This document shows positions 10,001 through 19,495 of a stretch of DNA of 23,717 bases, piece after piece. How positions within the stretch are numbered: the stretch's first letter is position 1; each line of letters starts with the position of its first letter. The stretch comes from Spongospora subterranea (Eukaryota > Endomyxa > Phytomyxea > Plasmodiophorida > Plasmodiophoridae), in NCBI GenBank assembly GCA_900404475.1, contig OUQQ01000294.1, positions 1-23,717 on the forward strand. Reading direction: 5' to 3'. The position numbers and the translations under genes are program-made. Under the pieces are notes generated by a model. That model worked only from the letters and a program-made list of their open reading frames with translations, ran no database searches and was not told the origin of the DNA.

Positions 10001-10964
10001 AACCCTGTTGCTATCGACAAAGGCGTAATCATTGACAATGCGTTCCATACCAATGATCCTTTCGTGTATGCGGCAGGATCCATTGCTCAAACTTCCAAGA
10101 GCTCATGCAATTCATGGGATTTGGACAGGCACGGCTACTAAGTTGCCGCAGTGAATTTCAATAACAGATTAGATGTCAATATAGATGTGATCCATTTGAG
10201 CTTGGGTCCATGATGGCGAAATCCTTCATTCGTGACTCTGCGCCAACGTGCCCGATAGCGGTCTCAGACTCGCCACCATATTTTCGCCAGAAGCCGCTCT
10301 CGGTGCTAGTTAACCTACCAGGTTGTGCAATACTCGTAGTGACAAATAATGCTGGTGTTTACCACTCACGCCGATTGTTTTTTCATTTGTCAGGAGAGGC
10401 GAGTATTTTCTTCCGAAGCTCAATGCCGGAAGCCACAGCGACCCGGCATCTTCGAACTGAATCAACGGCGCGCCTAGTTAAGATAGGTATCGACAATATT
10501 GGGCGAATAATGAATATAACGGTTTGCGGTACTGATGTACACCATCATAACATCATGCAGCTCGCCAGATTTGTTGGATTACCCATTTCTTTCATGAACT
10601 CAATCGAAAATCGTTTATCCCAGGTGTGGGAAACACAGCGTTGAAACTTGGATTGATGGTAACTTAACGGCATCGTCGTCAGGGCCGAATTCAAGACCTG
10701 GCTGATTTTTTATTTGAGTCGTGGAGTGGGCCAATTCTTCATGATCGTGCCCCGCAATTGCTGCAATTACTACGAGTACAGCTGAATGACCGCGTGCTGC
10801 AGACACTCGAGCCGGCGATCGAGCAGGTGTTGGAGAAAGGCGTTGTCGATCTAGAACATGTCAAGAACAGAGTTGATCAACAAATGGAATCGCAGTCACA
10901 CAAGGCACTAGTGGATTTTATCAGACGCAATGAACGGGATCTGCCGGGATATCTTTATCGTTAA
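7081..10964 (+). CDS. CFAP61: cilia- and flagella-associated protein 61 (CFAP61), multi-exon
   Basis: At least 12 exons. Boundaries I could confirm by phase: 7081-7312, 7372-7565, 7620-7827, 7875-8098, 8163-8906, 9034-9264, 9304-(about 9638), 9679-9772, 9823-9911, 9968-(about 10130), (about 10150)-10623 and 10683-10964. Introns are 39-64 nt, apart from one of 127 nt. The N-terminal third holds acetyltransferase-like segments (VRLACIEDYDDLSPIF, KGMVCITTEI, PPIVRIAAPSDEASIQ). The middle is an NAD(P)/FAD-dependent oxidoreductase-like region (SSNIVVYGDSTDSLAVIG, then DNAFHTNDPFVYAAGSI). The C-terminus (LFESWSGPILHDRAPQLL) matches the CFAP61 end domain. In other species CFAP61 belongs to the calmodulin- and spoke-associated complex at the base of radial spoke 3 in the axoneme. 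Exons at 9500-9600 and 10100-10210 are uncertain, as is the exact start (7081 or 7111). Confidence 0.88.
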
Positions 10965-11046
10965 CAATACAGTATAAAATTTATAATATCTTCATGACTC
11001 TGTTCAAGTCCTTGATCAAATGGCATACTTGACAGTCAGTTGACGC

Positions 11047-12013
11047 ATGATCGAATCTCCTGCCCAAGATATTGACAATGCAATCATCGCTAATAATATT
11101 TGGGGAAGGCGAAATGGAATTTTAGCTATGATCTGGTGCACTTGTTATTGTTGGTTATCATGACAAGTATTGATATGAATACCTCGACAGTTTTAGCACA
11201 ACGGTCAGTACAGGAAAACGGCCCGAAGCTTCGATTTTTACTGGATATGACGAAGAGTATAGCGACGATAGTTGCAACCAACGACAGGAGTAATGTAGCA
11301 ATTATCCATCGCAGAGTTAGGAAATAAATTCGGGTACTGGAAGTAAAATTGAATGAGGGCGCATCGAGTTAAGTGGATGGCGTGTTTACCTGTTTAGGTC
11401 TTTATTTGAGGGGAGATTGATAGTTTGATCAACATCAAGAAGGGCCTGAGACCTTGATAAGGGAATTCGGGTGCGCGATGTGAGGAAATGGGTAAATCTC
11501 ATGTCAAAAGAACAGCATGACAGTACCATATTATGAGCCTGTTCAGCACCAGTGAACAGTGGGATTGGGCAATAGGGAAAGGAGCCCATACAGATTTACC
11601 AGGAAGGGGCGCTGCCCCGATGAGAGAGAGGGCGTATAATATGGAGAACCCCATCGATAATGGCAGTTTAATGACAGAGACATATGCTCGCCATACTATC
11701 GGACAAACCAAAAACTTGACCTGATAAATGTTGCACGTCAAATCAAGACGCAAATTCTTGGCGCCGAACAACAACTCGATACCAATATTGATGAATTAGC
11801 ACTTCCACCTGTCAGATAGAGCAACGAACCAATGAAGCGCGATCCATTCAAAACTGCAGAGCGTAGTGACACGATAAGAGAATGATCACGAGAACCGTCG
11901 ACAACATACAGAGGATTGATAGTACAGCGATATTGAGAAATATTGCTGAGGCGTTTAAGAAGAATACCAAGGCGACTAGTCCGATATTGGAAGCGACCCA
12001 TACCTATTGGTGA
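11047..12013 (+). CDS. unrecognised spliced gene convergent with chitin synthase
   Basis: Start ATG at 11047 (MIESPAQDIDNAIIANNIWG). Exon 1 ends at 11143; a 47-nt intron leads to exon 2 at 11191 (LAQRSVQENGPKLRFLLDMT). Later protein-like pieces join in phase: LSGWRVYLFRSLFEGRLI, a 39-nt intron (11423-11461), GIRVRDVRKWVNLMSKEQHD, a Arg-rich linker, FNDRDICSPYYRTNQKLD, INVARQIKTQILGAEQQLD, then RTVDNIQRIDSTAILRNIA ending at TGA 12011-12013. The second half is amphipathic helix, as in a coiled-coil or tethering subunit. No signal peptide or confident membrane span. I cannot name it. The 11,260-11,370 junction is unresolved. Chitin synthase ends at 12045 on the other strand, leaving about 31 bp between stops. 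Confidence 0.5.
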
Positions 12014-12044
12014 CACAGATGGCGTTATCGATCGATTGACGAGA

Positions 12045-14502
12045 TCAGAAATAATCACACTCAACTAATAAGATCACAGTTCGGAATCGGCGGAATCGGA
12101 TTCGAACTAGTTCTCTAACGAATGAATCGCCGGATTCAGTGACCGTATTGATATCTTTGGTTCCCCAGCTGATCAAACGGTCCAATTACGGGTAAACCCT
12201 GATGGATATGGGCCGCCTTCCTTACCTGACATCATGAGAATTGGTTAAGGCGTAGATAGGGAATCTGAGAGAAAGAGAGATGGCGATGAGATACTGGGAA
12301 ACGGCCAAGGGGAAACGGGAGAACATACACGATGAGGAATAACGGGGTCATGGCCACAAATGGGACAAGGGATAAGGCGATAGTAGTGAAAGCGCCATGG
12401 AGCAATCCTGCGGCCAGATAAACACCCCAGGCAATTGCCAGCTAATGATGCTGGGGATCAGGGTACAATAAACTAGGGCATTGAGATGGCCTGAATACCG
12501 TTATGATTAGGAGCAGATCCCCTCGACGAACTTGTATCAGGGCGAATTGCAGAGTGACCACAACCAGAGCCAGTAATAATGCACTCAATATCGCTGAGGT
12601 TATATTATAAGCGGTACGAAGATCCTGAATAGGAACTCAATAGACAATTATCATCTGGAAATGAGGAATTCACCTGAGGGCGGTTTTGGGCGCTGAGGAC
12701 GAATTGGATAAAGACGACAATGAGGAATACAAGACCAGCTGATGTGTAATAGATAGGATCCAGACCTAACTCTTTACTGACCAGAACAATGACCAGGAAG
12801 AACTCGGCCATTGCCAGCCATTGTATGATAATGGACACAACGAAGAACAGGAACAGGAACGATATACACAGTTTACGATATAAGCTGAGGAGAAGATGAT
12901 CAATGTTAGGGGGTATTAGGGGTCTTGTCATATAACCGTCATCATATACCTATGGCTTGATCGAGTCCAAAATGTGAAGAAATGGGCTAGGGAATACAAT
13001 AAGGCAAAAAACGACCCGTTCAGCCATCGCCTCCTTTGTCGTAATAGCGAGACGAGATCGTGAGGGACGTCCGTCTCGGCAACAGATGTGTTCACATACG
13101 ATAATGTCCAACTGCAATCCGCCTTGGCGATTAGCTCATAGCACAATAATCGATCCTCGGCTAATGTCCTGTCACCAAATCACGGTCATATTCCCTTCAT
13201 CCTCGTTCATTGTCGCCAATCCACTAACATATTCGTCGTGAAAGGGTCGAGGTCTCGATCAGCAACACCTAGTTGGGCGAAATACCGACGTAATGGCTCG
13301 CCACGAAGAGCCTATTTCAGATAAGATGAAAGGGTTTGGTGGGGTTTGGTGAAGATTGGGTGTTCTAGTGGCACCTGATATTTATAGGCTGAGAATGCAC
13401 CAGGTAATACAGCTAAATAGCCTAAAGAGGATTGGAACGATAGGTCCATTAGACTGCTAACCTGGTACTCAAACCTGGTATACATTCGATTAGATCTGGC
13501 GGGGGAGAATGGTGCTGGGTGTAATAGGACCTTTGGGCGGCGATTATAGGATTGAGCCACTCACATGGATTACGAGTACGTGTGGTTAATCGGCCACACA
13601 CACCTGCGACATGCTCATTGTTATCCAGTTCATTATAGAACCCGAGAAGGGCATAGTCTTTAGGGACAGTTCCCACATCCCTGTCAAATCAGATAAACGC
13701 CATTTAGCGCCATGATATACACAAGGGGCACAGTTCGACACGATATCGTACAGAAGGAAGGTGAATCTGGGCTGGATTATATAGGCAAATCCCTCAAAGA
13801 ACCATAGATGGGAGTTGAGTTTACCCGAGTTCCGTTCTTTAACAGCGAATAGGAGCTGTAATGGGGGAAATCGTGTACCACGAGCTTCGTTATCAGCAAG
13901 ACGAACAATACTCTCAAACAAGTGCATCTGGGTTGACGGTTTAGCCCTAGCCATTCTGCCAGAATGCAGCATTCCTATTGAGAGCCAGTTGTCAGTATAT
14001 TATTAGAGGGATCAGGGTGGTGTCATGTTGGCGCCATAACCCATATCTTTCCCTTTCTTCAACACTGACGGCGCCAATTTCATCCGACCATCACATACGA
14101 TAACTATCGCCACTGATTGCCAGAACGACGGCCGCTGTAATCTCTTCGCCATTTGCTTGATGTTTTTAGCGATCGCTCTAAGGGTGAGGATGAGCTCTTC
14201 GCCACCTGATGGGGTTTCGCCCAATATGTCAACGGTTATGAGATAATGATTGTAGATCGGCAACAATACCCACTCTCATTATACATAGTGATGACAATTA
14301 GCATATTGGCATTGGTCCCTAATACTGGGGATTTAGCTCGCCATAAGAACGGATCCGCTTCCTGTACTGCTGTGTATTTTAGACCAGGATCAATCTCAGC
14401 TGAATCCGGATCCGGCAGATCATATTCGCCGATTGAACCCTGCTGATCAAGGGTATTAACGGTTCCGATAGGTAGTAATGGGATATCTGAGAACCCATTC
14501 AT
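12045..14502 (-). CDS. CHS: chitin synthase (GT2 family, division-1 type)
   Basis: About 12 exons coding roughly 630 residues. It makes chitin from UDP-GlcNAc at the plasma membrane. Exon 1 is 14502-14274 ([13 protein letters not shown]...), exon 2 starts at 14205, and the last two exons are 12264-12226 (only 39 nt) and 12168-12045. Core motifs in order: [104 protein letters not shown] and the product-binding [12 protein letters not shown] (around 13000-13050). Five or six membrane spans follow, then SHDVSWGTKD, the conserved C-terminal box, split by an intron between S and W. The short N-terminus with no myosin or cytochrome b5 domain supports division 1. VPS29 lies about 160 bp upstream on the same strand. 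Middle exon ends are set by phase only. Confidence 0.92.
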
Positions 14503-14659
14503 CACTGATCATAAACCAATCAATGACTCTCTATTTCCACCAAAGTACCGGATGGAAAATGGATTTTCAAACACAAAAATCAGTCTGGAATGGGGATATA
14601 TTGCCCTGTTCGAGATTATTCTCGATCCACCCGACACGAATCACCAAATGACCCAAGTT

Positions 14660-15451
14660 TTATTTTGATTTGGTGTGTTCTGATTTACTGACTTTAACTT
14701 CCCCATCACGAAGCTCATACACATATGTGATCACTTTATCGTCCTTGATGGCCATTAGCACAAAACTGGGGACGATATCGCTGATAACGGTATTAGTCGT
14801 GTGATAAGGTATTGGAGTGATCCCTACTGGCCCACCTATCAGATGGGGTATACGACCCTGTCGCTGAGCCAGGGTTCACGAAATACTTCCCATTGTACTC
14901 GAACACGTCCTGTTTATGGGTATGGCCCGATATGAGGATATCGACATTTAGCTGCGATTGGATCTCAGCCAGGGCGTCAATATCACCCCATGGCAATATC
15001 TGATGACCATGGCTAATGAACTATCAGCGATACACTATCACATCCTCACACAGCGAACAACCGACATGACACCGATCTTGAAATCGCCAATCTTAACGAC
15101 GGTATTATCTGGATAATCAGTGTCGATATCATAATCGCCTTTAGCCACATGAACATTAGAGGCGATTGTTTTCAGATGATCAACCACTTGTTTCGAGCAG
15201 ATATTGCCGGTACATAAGATATGCTGCATTTTACCAGGAACCTATATATTATGATCTGGATTATTGATCAAACGCAGTAGTTTAGAACAAAGCCATTTAC
15301 AAGTAAAGTCTTGAACTGTGCTGGTAATTGATCAGTACGTGTGGGAATATGAAGATCGCCCAATACAAGAACCAACTGGGTGACGTTGGACTAAGATGGT
15401 TGGGCATAAACCATGGGGCGTGGAACTGATTACCTCGCCAAATTGTGCCAT
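14660..15451 (-). CDS. VPS29: vacuolar protein sorting-associated protein 29 (retromer subunit)
   Basis: Exons 15451-15434, 15375-15301, 15241-15066, 15012-14836 and 14780-14660 join perfectly in phase to 188 residues, the usual family length. Introns are 58, 59, 53 and 55 nt. The first exon is only 18 nt (MAQFGE). Motifs of the metallophosphoesterase fold: [87 protein letters not shown], then [22 protein letters not shown]29 binds VPS35 and forms the core of retromer, which recycles cargo from endosomes to Golgi or plasma membrane. The C-terminus ends SKSEHTKSK. The identification and gene model are both secure. Confidence 0.96.
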
Positions 15452-15838
15452 GTTGGGGAATATATGTTGGATAGATGGGAAACGGGTTGAGCTGGGGCGA
15501 TGGCGATTAATTCAGATGGGTATTGTGATGATGAATAATAAGAGGAATGGGATAATCTCTTGTCATGGGCTATGGCAACTGAGGTTACTGGCGCTACGGC
15601 CTACCCTACCCTACCCTACCCTACCTACCTACTGGGGGTAACGGTAGATCACAGTCACGGACAATATCCTATACTGTACCATCAAACTGCCTTATTTCCC
15701 CCTAACTCAGATCATATCACTTTTGGCGATACAGTACGACTACCAATCACGGCTGCGTTGTCATGTGGAAATAATCACAAACCAGAATTCAGTTGATTGT
15801 TTGATAATCGATTGTGAGGAAAGAATGTGGATGGATAG
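15452..15838. other. upstream region of VPS29, no gene seen
   Basis: No coding stretch with protein-like character on either strand. It contains a CCCTA-rich tract at 15601-15632 and otherwise ordinary mixed sequence, ending at the left arm of a large inverted repeat. It should hold the VPS29 promoter. Confidence 0.45.
15601..15632 (-). repeat. CCCTA/CTACC tract, putative G-quadruplex on the minus strand
   Basis: The plus strand reads ctaccctaccctacc... with four CCC runs spaced by TA, then three CTAC units. The minus strand therefore has four GGG runs with 2-nt TA loops, a strong G4-forming pattern. It lies about 150 bp upstream of the VPS29 start and resembles, but is not, the TTAGGG telomere repeat. 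Confidence 0.8.
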
Positions 15839-16261
15839 AACGCGACATCCGTCGTTAGTAATAAGTCTTCTAACAACTGACGCAAGCACGACACACCGGT
15901 CGCTTTAATCGCTCTGGAGCACTACGACATTACTGATCCTGCTGCATGTGATTTGTAAAAAGGCCATGATGATGCAGGCCCACTACATGCTCATTCTCCA
16001 GGGTGTCCAAATTAAGTTGCCACGTCCCGTCCCATTTGTCCATCTCACGCCTTCGATCATTCCACAAGTCACAAACACCGATGGCGACTCAGTTTGGACA
16101 CGCTGGAGAATGTGCAGAGGTAGTGGTCTGCATCATCATTGCCATTAAACAGGATCAGTATGTCGTAATGGACAACGCTGCTCCAGAGCAATTAAAGCGA
16201 CCGCTTTGTCGTGCTTGCGTCAGTTATTAGATGACTTATTACAAACGACGGATGTCGCGTT
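15839..16261. repeat. large inverted repeat (arms about 180 bp, loop about 61 bp)
   Basis: Left arm 15839-16021 and right arm 16083-16261 are reverse complements at roughly 85 percent identity by eye. Both outer ends read aacgcgacatccgtcgtt going inward, and the inner ends share gtgtccaaa. A 9-bp indel and scattered substitutions separate the arms. No clear target-site duplication flanks it. Both arms keep a similar open stretch: SCLRQLLDDLLQTTDVAF in the right arm and SCLRQLLEDLLLTTDVAF in the left. So either a gene fragment was duplicated in inverted orientation, or this is a foldback-type/MITE element. Confidence 0.85.
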
Positions 16262-16640
16262 CAAGATGGTTCCGTATAGATATTGGCCGCAATGGGGATA
16301 CGATCCCCAATACAGGTTATACGGCTAGTTTCGGACCAGGTTGAGAATATCCAATTGTCTGTTTCACCTGCCTGACCTTTGGTGGAATTTGTGATTATCT
16401 CCTCATTCAAGGCCCATCGTCAACTCCATAATCATATACGACTTGCCCGAGTAATCTGTGGGTGTCCCTGATATGCACTTAGCCGATAGTGTCCAACATG
16501 ATCATGATGGATAGAACATTTAACGCATCATTATTGCTCCAATTCAAAGATCGGCGCTCATTGCCCTGGCACCATATCGATTTGAAAGGCAATAATGAGA
16601 GCGGGCGGCGGGTATTGGCTCTGGTCATGTTATAATAGTG
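16262..16640 (+). other. unassigned region with short protein-like stretches
   Basis: Plus-strand stretches without stops include FKMVPYRYWPQWGYDPQYRL just right of the inverted repeat, AHRQLHNHIRLARVI around 16410-16450, and MDRTFNASLLLQFKDRRSL through a TAA near 16636. They could be exons of a small spliced gene that begins inside the right arm of the inverted repeat, but I could not join them in phase. Nothing recognisable. Confidence 0.25.
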
Positions 16641-17014
16641 ATGACATGTGATAACATGATGGGGAGATTATTCCATCACAACTTTTCCTTATACCAAAAC
16701 ACATTTTTTTGAGGTTGTTTTGCAGTTTTGTGATGTATTCTGGCACAGGAGGGCCGAAAGTTTCCATGATGGCGGTGTATTGATACAGGATATGCAAGGA
16801 GTTGACAAGAATGGCCAAGAGGTCATTCTTGTGCAGCTAGGAGTCCCAACCGTAAAGAGTCAAGTTGCTTTCACAGCTTGTTCAAGGGCCTCATCTTCAA
16901 GCACTGTACAATATTGACAAAGCTGCACGAATGAGTAGGGTGTAGAGGGGGGACAAGAAAATGTATACAGCAACCTGAAGAATTGTTGTTATGGACAAGA
17001 AAATCAAGAGACAT
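16630..17014 (-). CDS. small unrecognised spliced gene
   Basis: Product not recognised. ATG at 17014 gives an 18-nt first exon (MSLDFL). An in-phase intron ending at gtgcag leads to exon 2, 16922-16875 (LCQYCTVLEDEALEQA). A 38-nt intron (16874-16837) leads to exon 3 from 16836 (LHKNDLLAILVNSLHILYQY, then METFGPPVPEYITKLQNNLK), and the open frame stops at about 16630. The product is a short helical protein of about 85-90 residues with no signal peptide or membrane span. The C-terminal end may be altered by another splice after NNLKK. Confidence rests on two consistent in-phase junctions. Confidence 0.4.
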
Positions 17015-17279
17015 ATATCTTCTTGTACATCGCCGTTAAGAAAAGCCCCAAAATATCAATTTGCCTGATCTGCAGATTGTGTTGGGCAGCAATAGCAAGT
17101 AACACACGCATTGACGCTTGATGAGCAACAGCTGTGCCTGCGTGAGCTTGCGCGTATATAAAGGAAGTATTTTTATGCCGAAAAGGGGGGTTTTAAGCTT
17201 TTGTAGTCATTTTTTACCGTTTTCTGACGCGGAGCTCCTTGGAGCTCGTAGCGCCACTTTTTTTGAAAACACTTAAAAT
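17015..17279. other. spacer left of the copia relic
   Basis: No coding signal. It contains a near-palindrome, ggagctccttggagctc (17231-17247), and a tatataaag TATA-like box at 17155-17163. It lies next to the truncated end of the copia reverse transcriptase and could be derived either from that element or from the neighbouring gene's promoter. Confidence 0.35.
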
Positions 17280-17558
17280 ATGGTCTTATACCGTAGCAAT
17301 GGGCAAAGGTTTCATCGAAGTCAACTCCATGTCCTTTTGAGAATCATCGAACCACCAAACGGGCTTTTGAAACTTCCTGATAGAGCCATCCCCAGAAAGG
17401 CTTGGTTTAACCGTCAAAACCCATTTGCACGAGATGGCCTTTCGTCCGGGAGGCGAATTATGTAAACTCCAGGTATGAAAATCTAACATCTGTTGATACT
17501 CTGCTCGAATCGCGTCATACCAATGACCAGCATGAGGACTGTTCAGGGCTTCAGTCAA
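17280..17558 (-). pseudogene. copia reverse transcriptase, N-terminal fragment
   Basis: Reads HWYDAIRAEYQQMLDFHTWS, then CKWVLTVK, then (one base out of frame) KARLVV, and ends SKGHGVDFDETFAHCYGIRP. These are the opening motifs of Ty1/copia RT (WxxAM...E, WVxxxK, KARLVAxGF, DxxETFAPV). There is a frameshift before KARLVV and an in-frame TGA right after it. The sequence leaves the element at about 17280, upstream of the catalytic YVDD region, so no polymerase activity is possible. Confidence 0.9.
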
Positions 17559-17988
17559 ATTTGCAGGAATTGAAAATAGCGAAACCTGAATATCGGAAAT
17601 TACGGGTCGTGGTAGTGCCGCACCATCTGTTGGAAGATTCGATCGTGGAAGTCCAAAAACACGTGCTACGTTACATCTCCAAAATTAAGTCGGAGGAACA
17701 CTGATGCGAGACGACCGCCGCAACGCCGGTTCAAACGAATCGACCACTTAGGTTTTTTTTCTAAAAGTTCGTATCCTCTTCAGTGTCTGATTCGGTGAAC
17801 GATGCGTGGGAAGATGATGATGTATTCTGTGAACTGAATGTAGCATCTAGTTTTGAAGTGAAAGCGCTCTCAGATTTGATGGCGTCTTCAGTTTGCTCAA
17901 GTGTAGTCGTAATAACTTGGTTTGCAGTTGACCCAGGTGACCGCTTGCGATCTGATATTTGCCTCTTAAATCCAAAAGAAAAATTGTG
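17559..17988 (-). other. degraded integrase-RT linker of the copia relic
   Basis: Low-complexity Ser/Thr-rich minus-strand sequence (about 17770-17990) follows the integrase C-terminus, as expected for the variable copia linker. Towards 17560 no frame stays open. Confidence 0.5.
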
Positions 17989-18725
17989 TTAGTCGAACTC
18001 GACGTCGCGACTGGTGTTGTGCTTATTGTCCACCGGGTTGAACAATAAATACGCCTTCTGGGAATTGGCATATCCAATGAAAACAGTTTTATGTGCACGA
18101 AAACTTGGTTTTCTTCGTGTGTGATCCGAAATGCGTCGATATGCAGTAAAGCCGAAAATTGGCAGATAGTGTAAGTCTGGTTTGGAGTGACGAAGAGCTT
18201 CAAATGGAGAAATTTTGTTTACGAGTGGTGAATGTGGGCGCCGATTATATATATGTGCAGCAAGAGAATTAGAAGAGAAGCATTCTTTTGGGAGACGAGC
18301 ATGAGCGAGAAGGTTCATTGCAATATCGGTTAGGGTGCGGTTAAGACGCTCAGCAAGACCGTTGGACTCGGAGTCACATGCAACGATAGTTCGATAATGG
18401 ATGTCATTTGAATGAGCCAACTCTCGGACTCGTTGAATAGATATTATCCTCCATTATCTGTTTGAAACTGTTTGATTTAAAAATCAAACTGTGTCGAGAA
18501 CAACGAAACAAAATCCTTGAGGGCTTGAAATTGGTCAGACTTCTTTCGAAGATGTGTAACGAGACAGTGTCTTGTGCAGTGATCCATGTAAGTAACAAAA
18601 TAGCTGAATCCATCGTAAGAGGTGGTAGAGAATAGTCCATCAATATCGCTGACACTAAGGTCTCCAGATTTCTTGGAAATGGTCTGACTTGCAACAAATG
18701 GTCGGCTTGTCATTTTTTCCAACAC
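17989..18725 (-). pseudogene. copia integrase core, broken
   Basis: Two frames carry the catalytic domain. The N-terminal part has SVSDIDGLFSTTSYDGFSYF and YMDHCTRHC (first catalytic Asp region). The shift near 18480 falls around QTDNGG (second Asp), where a stop replaces the usual Glu-Tyr. The C-terminal part reads SNGLAERLNRTLTDIAMNLL, with the third acidic residue in AERLNRTL, then LPIFGFTAYRRI and KTVFIGYANSQKAYLLFNP, the standard copia integrase tail. The D,D(35)E triad is recognisable but split by a frameshift. Confidence 0.92.
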
Positions 18726-18734
18726 TCATGGCTC

Positions 18735-18875
18735 GCAGAACGATGATTTGCCTGTACCTGAAAGAGATATCCCTGATGCGCCGGTCTTACTTAGGTGAAG
18801 AGCATCTTCCATGTTTGTATGACCTAGACGAGCGTGCCAAACTTGCTGTGATGCGTGATTTCTTCGGCTGACAAA
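18735..18875 (-). pseudogene. copia gag-pre-integrase zinc-binding fragment
   Basis: The minus strand reads SQQVWHARLGHTNMEDALHL and ends near GKSSFCEP, followed by a TGA and VLEKMTSRPF. WHxRLGH plus a CxxC is the HHCC finger in front of copia integrases. The stop falls exactly where the second Cys of the CxxC pair is expected. Confidence 0.8.
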
Positions 18876-18877
18876 AG

Positions 18878-19495
18878 AGCATCACTGTCAGCTCCGGAAA
18901 CGAAATCGTCGATCGTTTGCAATCCACCGAAAATAGTCGCCTTGCCAAACGCGCTAATCATCTGCCTTTGTCTATCTGATGATATCTTGTTTTCGGTGAT
19001 CGACCTATCAACGGCCCGATTGGTTTTCTTGGAGCTTTGCGAGCAGTTTGAGAGGAACGGCCGTGGCAGTCGCATTCAGGCTTGGCATCATTTCTGGTTT
19101 CTAAAGAAAGGTACCGACACGATTTCAACCTACATATCCTAAGTACAAAACGCTTCAAAAAATCTGAGGAGCGGATCCTTCGAGAACTTTATCAATAACA
19201 TCCTGCGAAGATAGCTCGCAAATCTTTTGAAATCGTGTCGGTACCCTTTCTTGAGGGACCAGAAACGACGCCAAGCCTGAATGCGACTGCCACGGCCGTT
19301 CCTCTCAAACTGCTCGCAAAGCTCCACGAAAACCAATCGGGCCGTTGGTAGGTCGATCACCCAACTCAAAATATCATCAGGTAGAAAGAGGCAGATATAT
19401 TTTTAGCGCATTTGGCAAGGCGACGATACTGCGACTATCTTCGGTGGATTGAAAACGATCGACGATTTCGTTTCCGGAGCTGACAATGATGTCCT
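18878..19495. repeat. inverted duplication of part of the copia gag
   Basis: Plus-strand 18878-19128 and minus-strand 19495-19228 match closely over about 250 bp, with a spacer of about 99 bp. Both read ELCEQFERNGRGSRIQAW and both hold gctccggaaacgaaatcg. One arm carries small deletions relative to the other; for example, the minus arm has an extra GTATC near the ALPNAL codons. Confidence 0.9.

Noticed and set aside
12085..12110. ggattcgaact, a tRNA B-box-like sequence
   Set aside because: It lies in the last chitin synthase exon ([10 protein letters not shown]) and no cloverleaf arms can be drawn around it.
12169..12246. Plus-strand stretch [17 protein letters not shown] as a C-terminal exon
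   Set aside because: It is antisense to a chitin synthase intron and the 39-nt exon, whose joining restores the WGTK box.
17155..17163. TATA-like box tatataaag as a promoter
   Set aside because: It is not placed in front of any gene on its strand and could be chance in AT-rich spacer.
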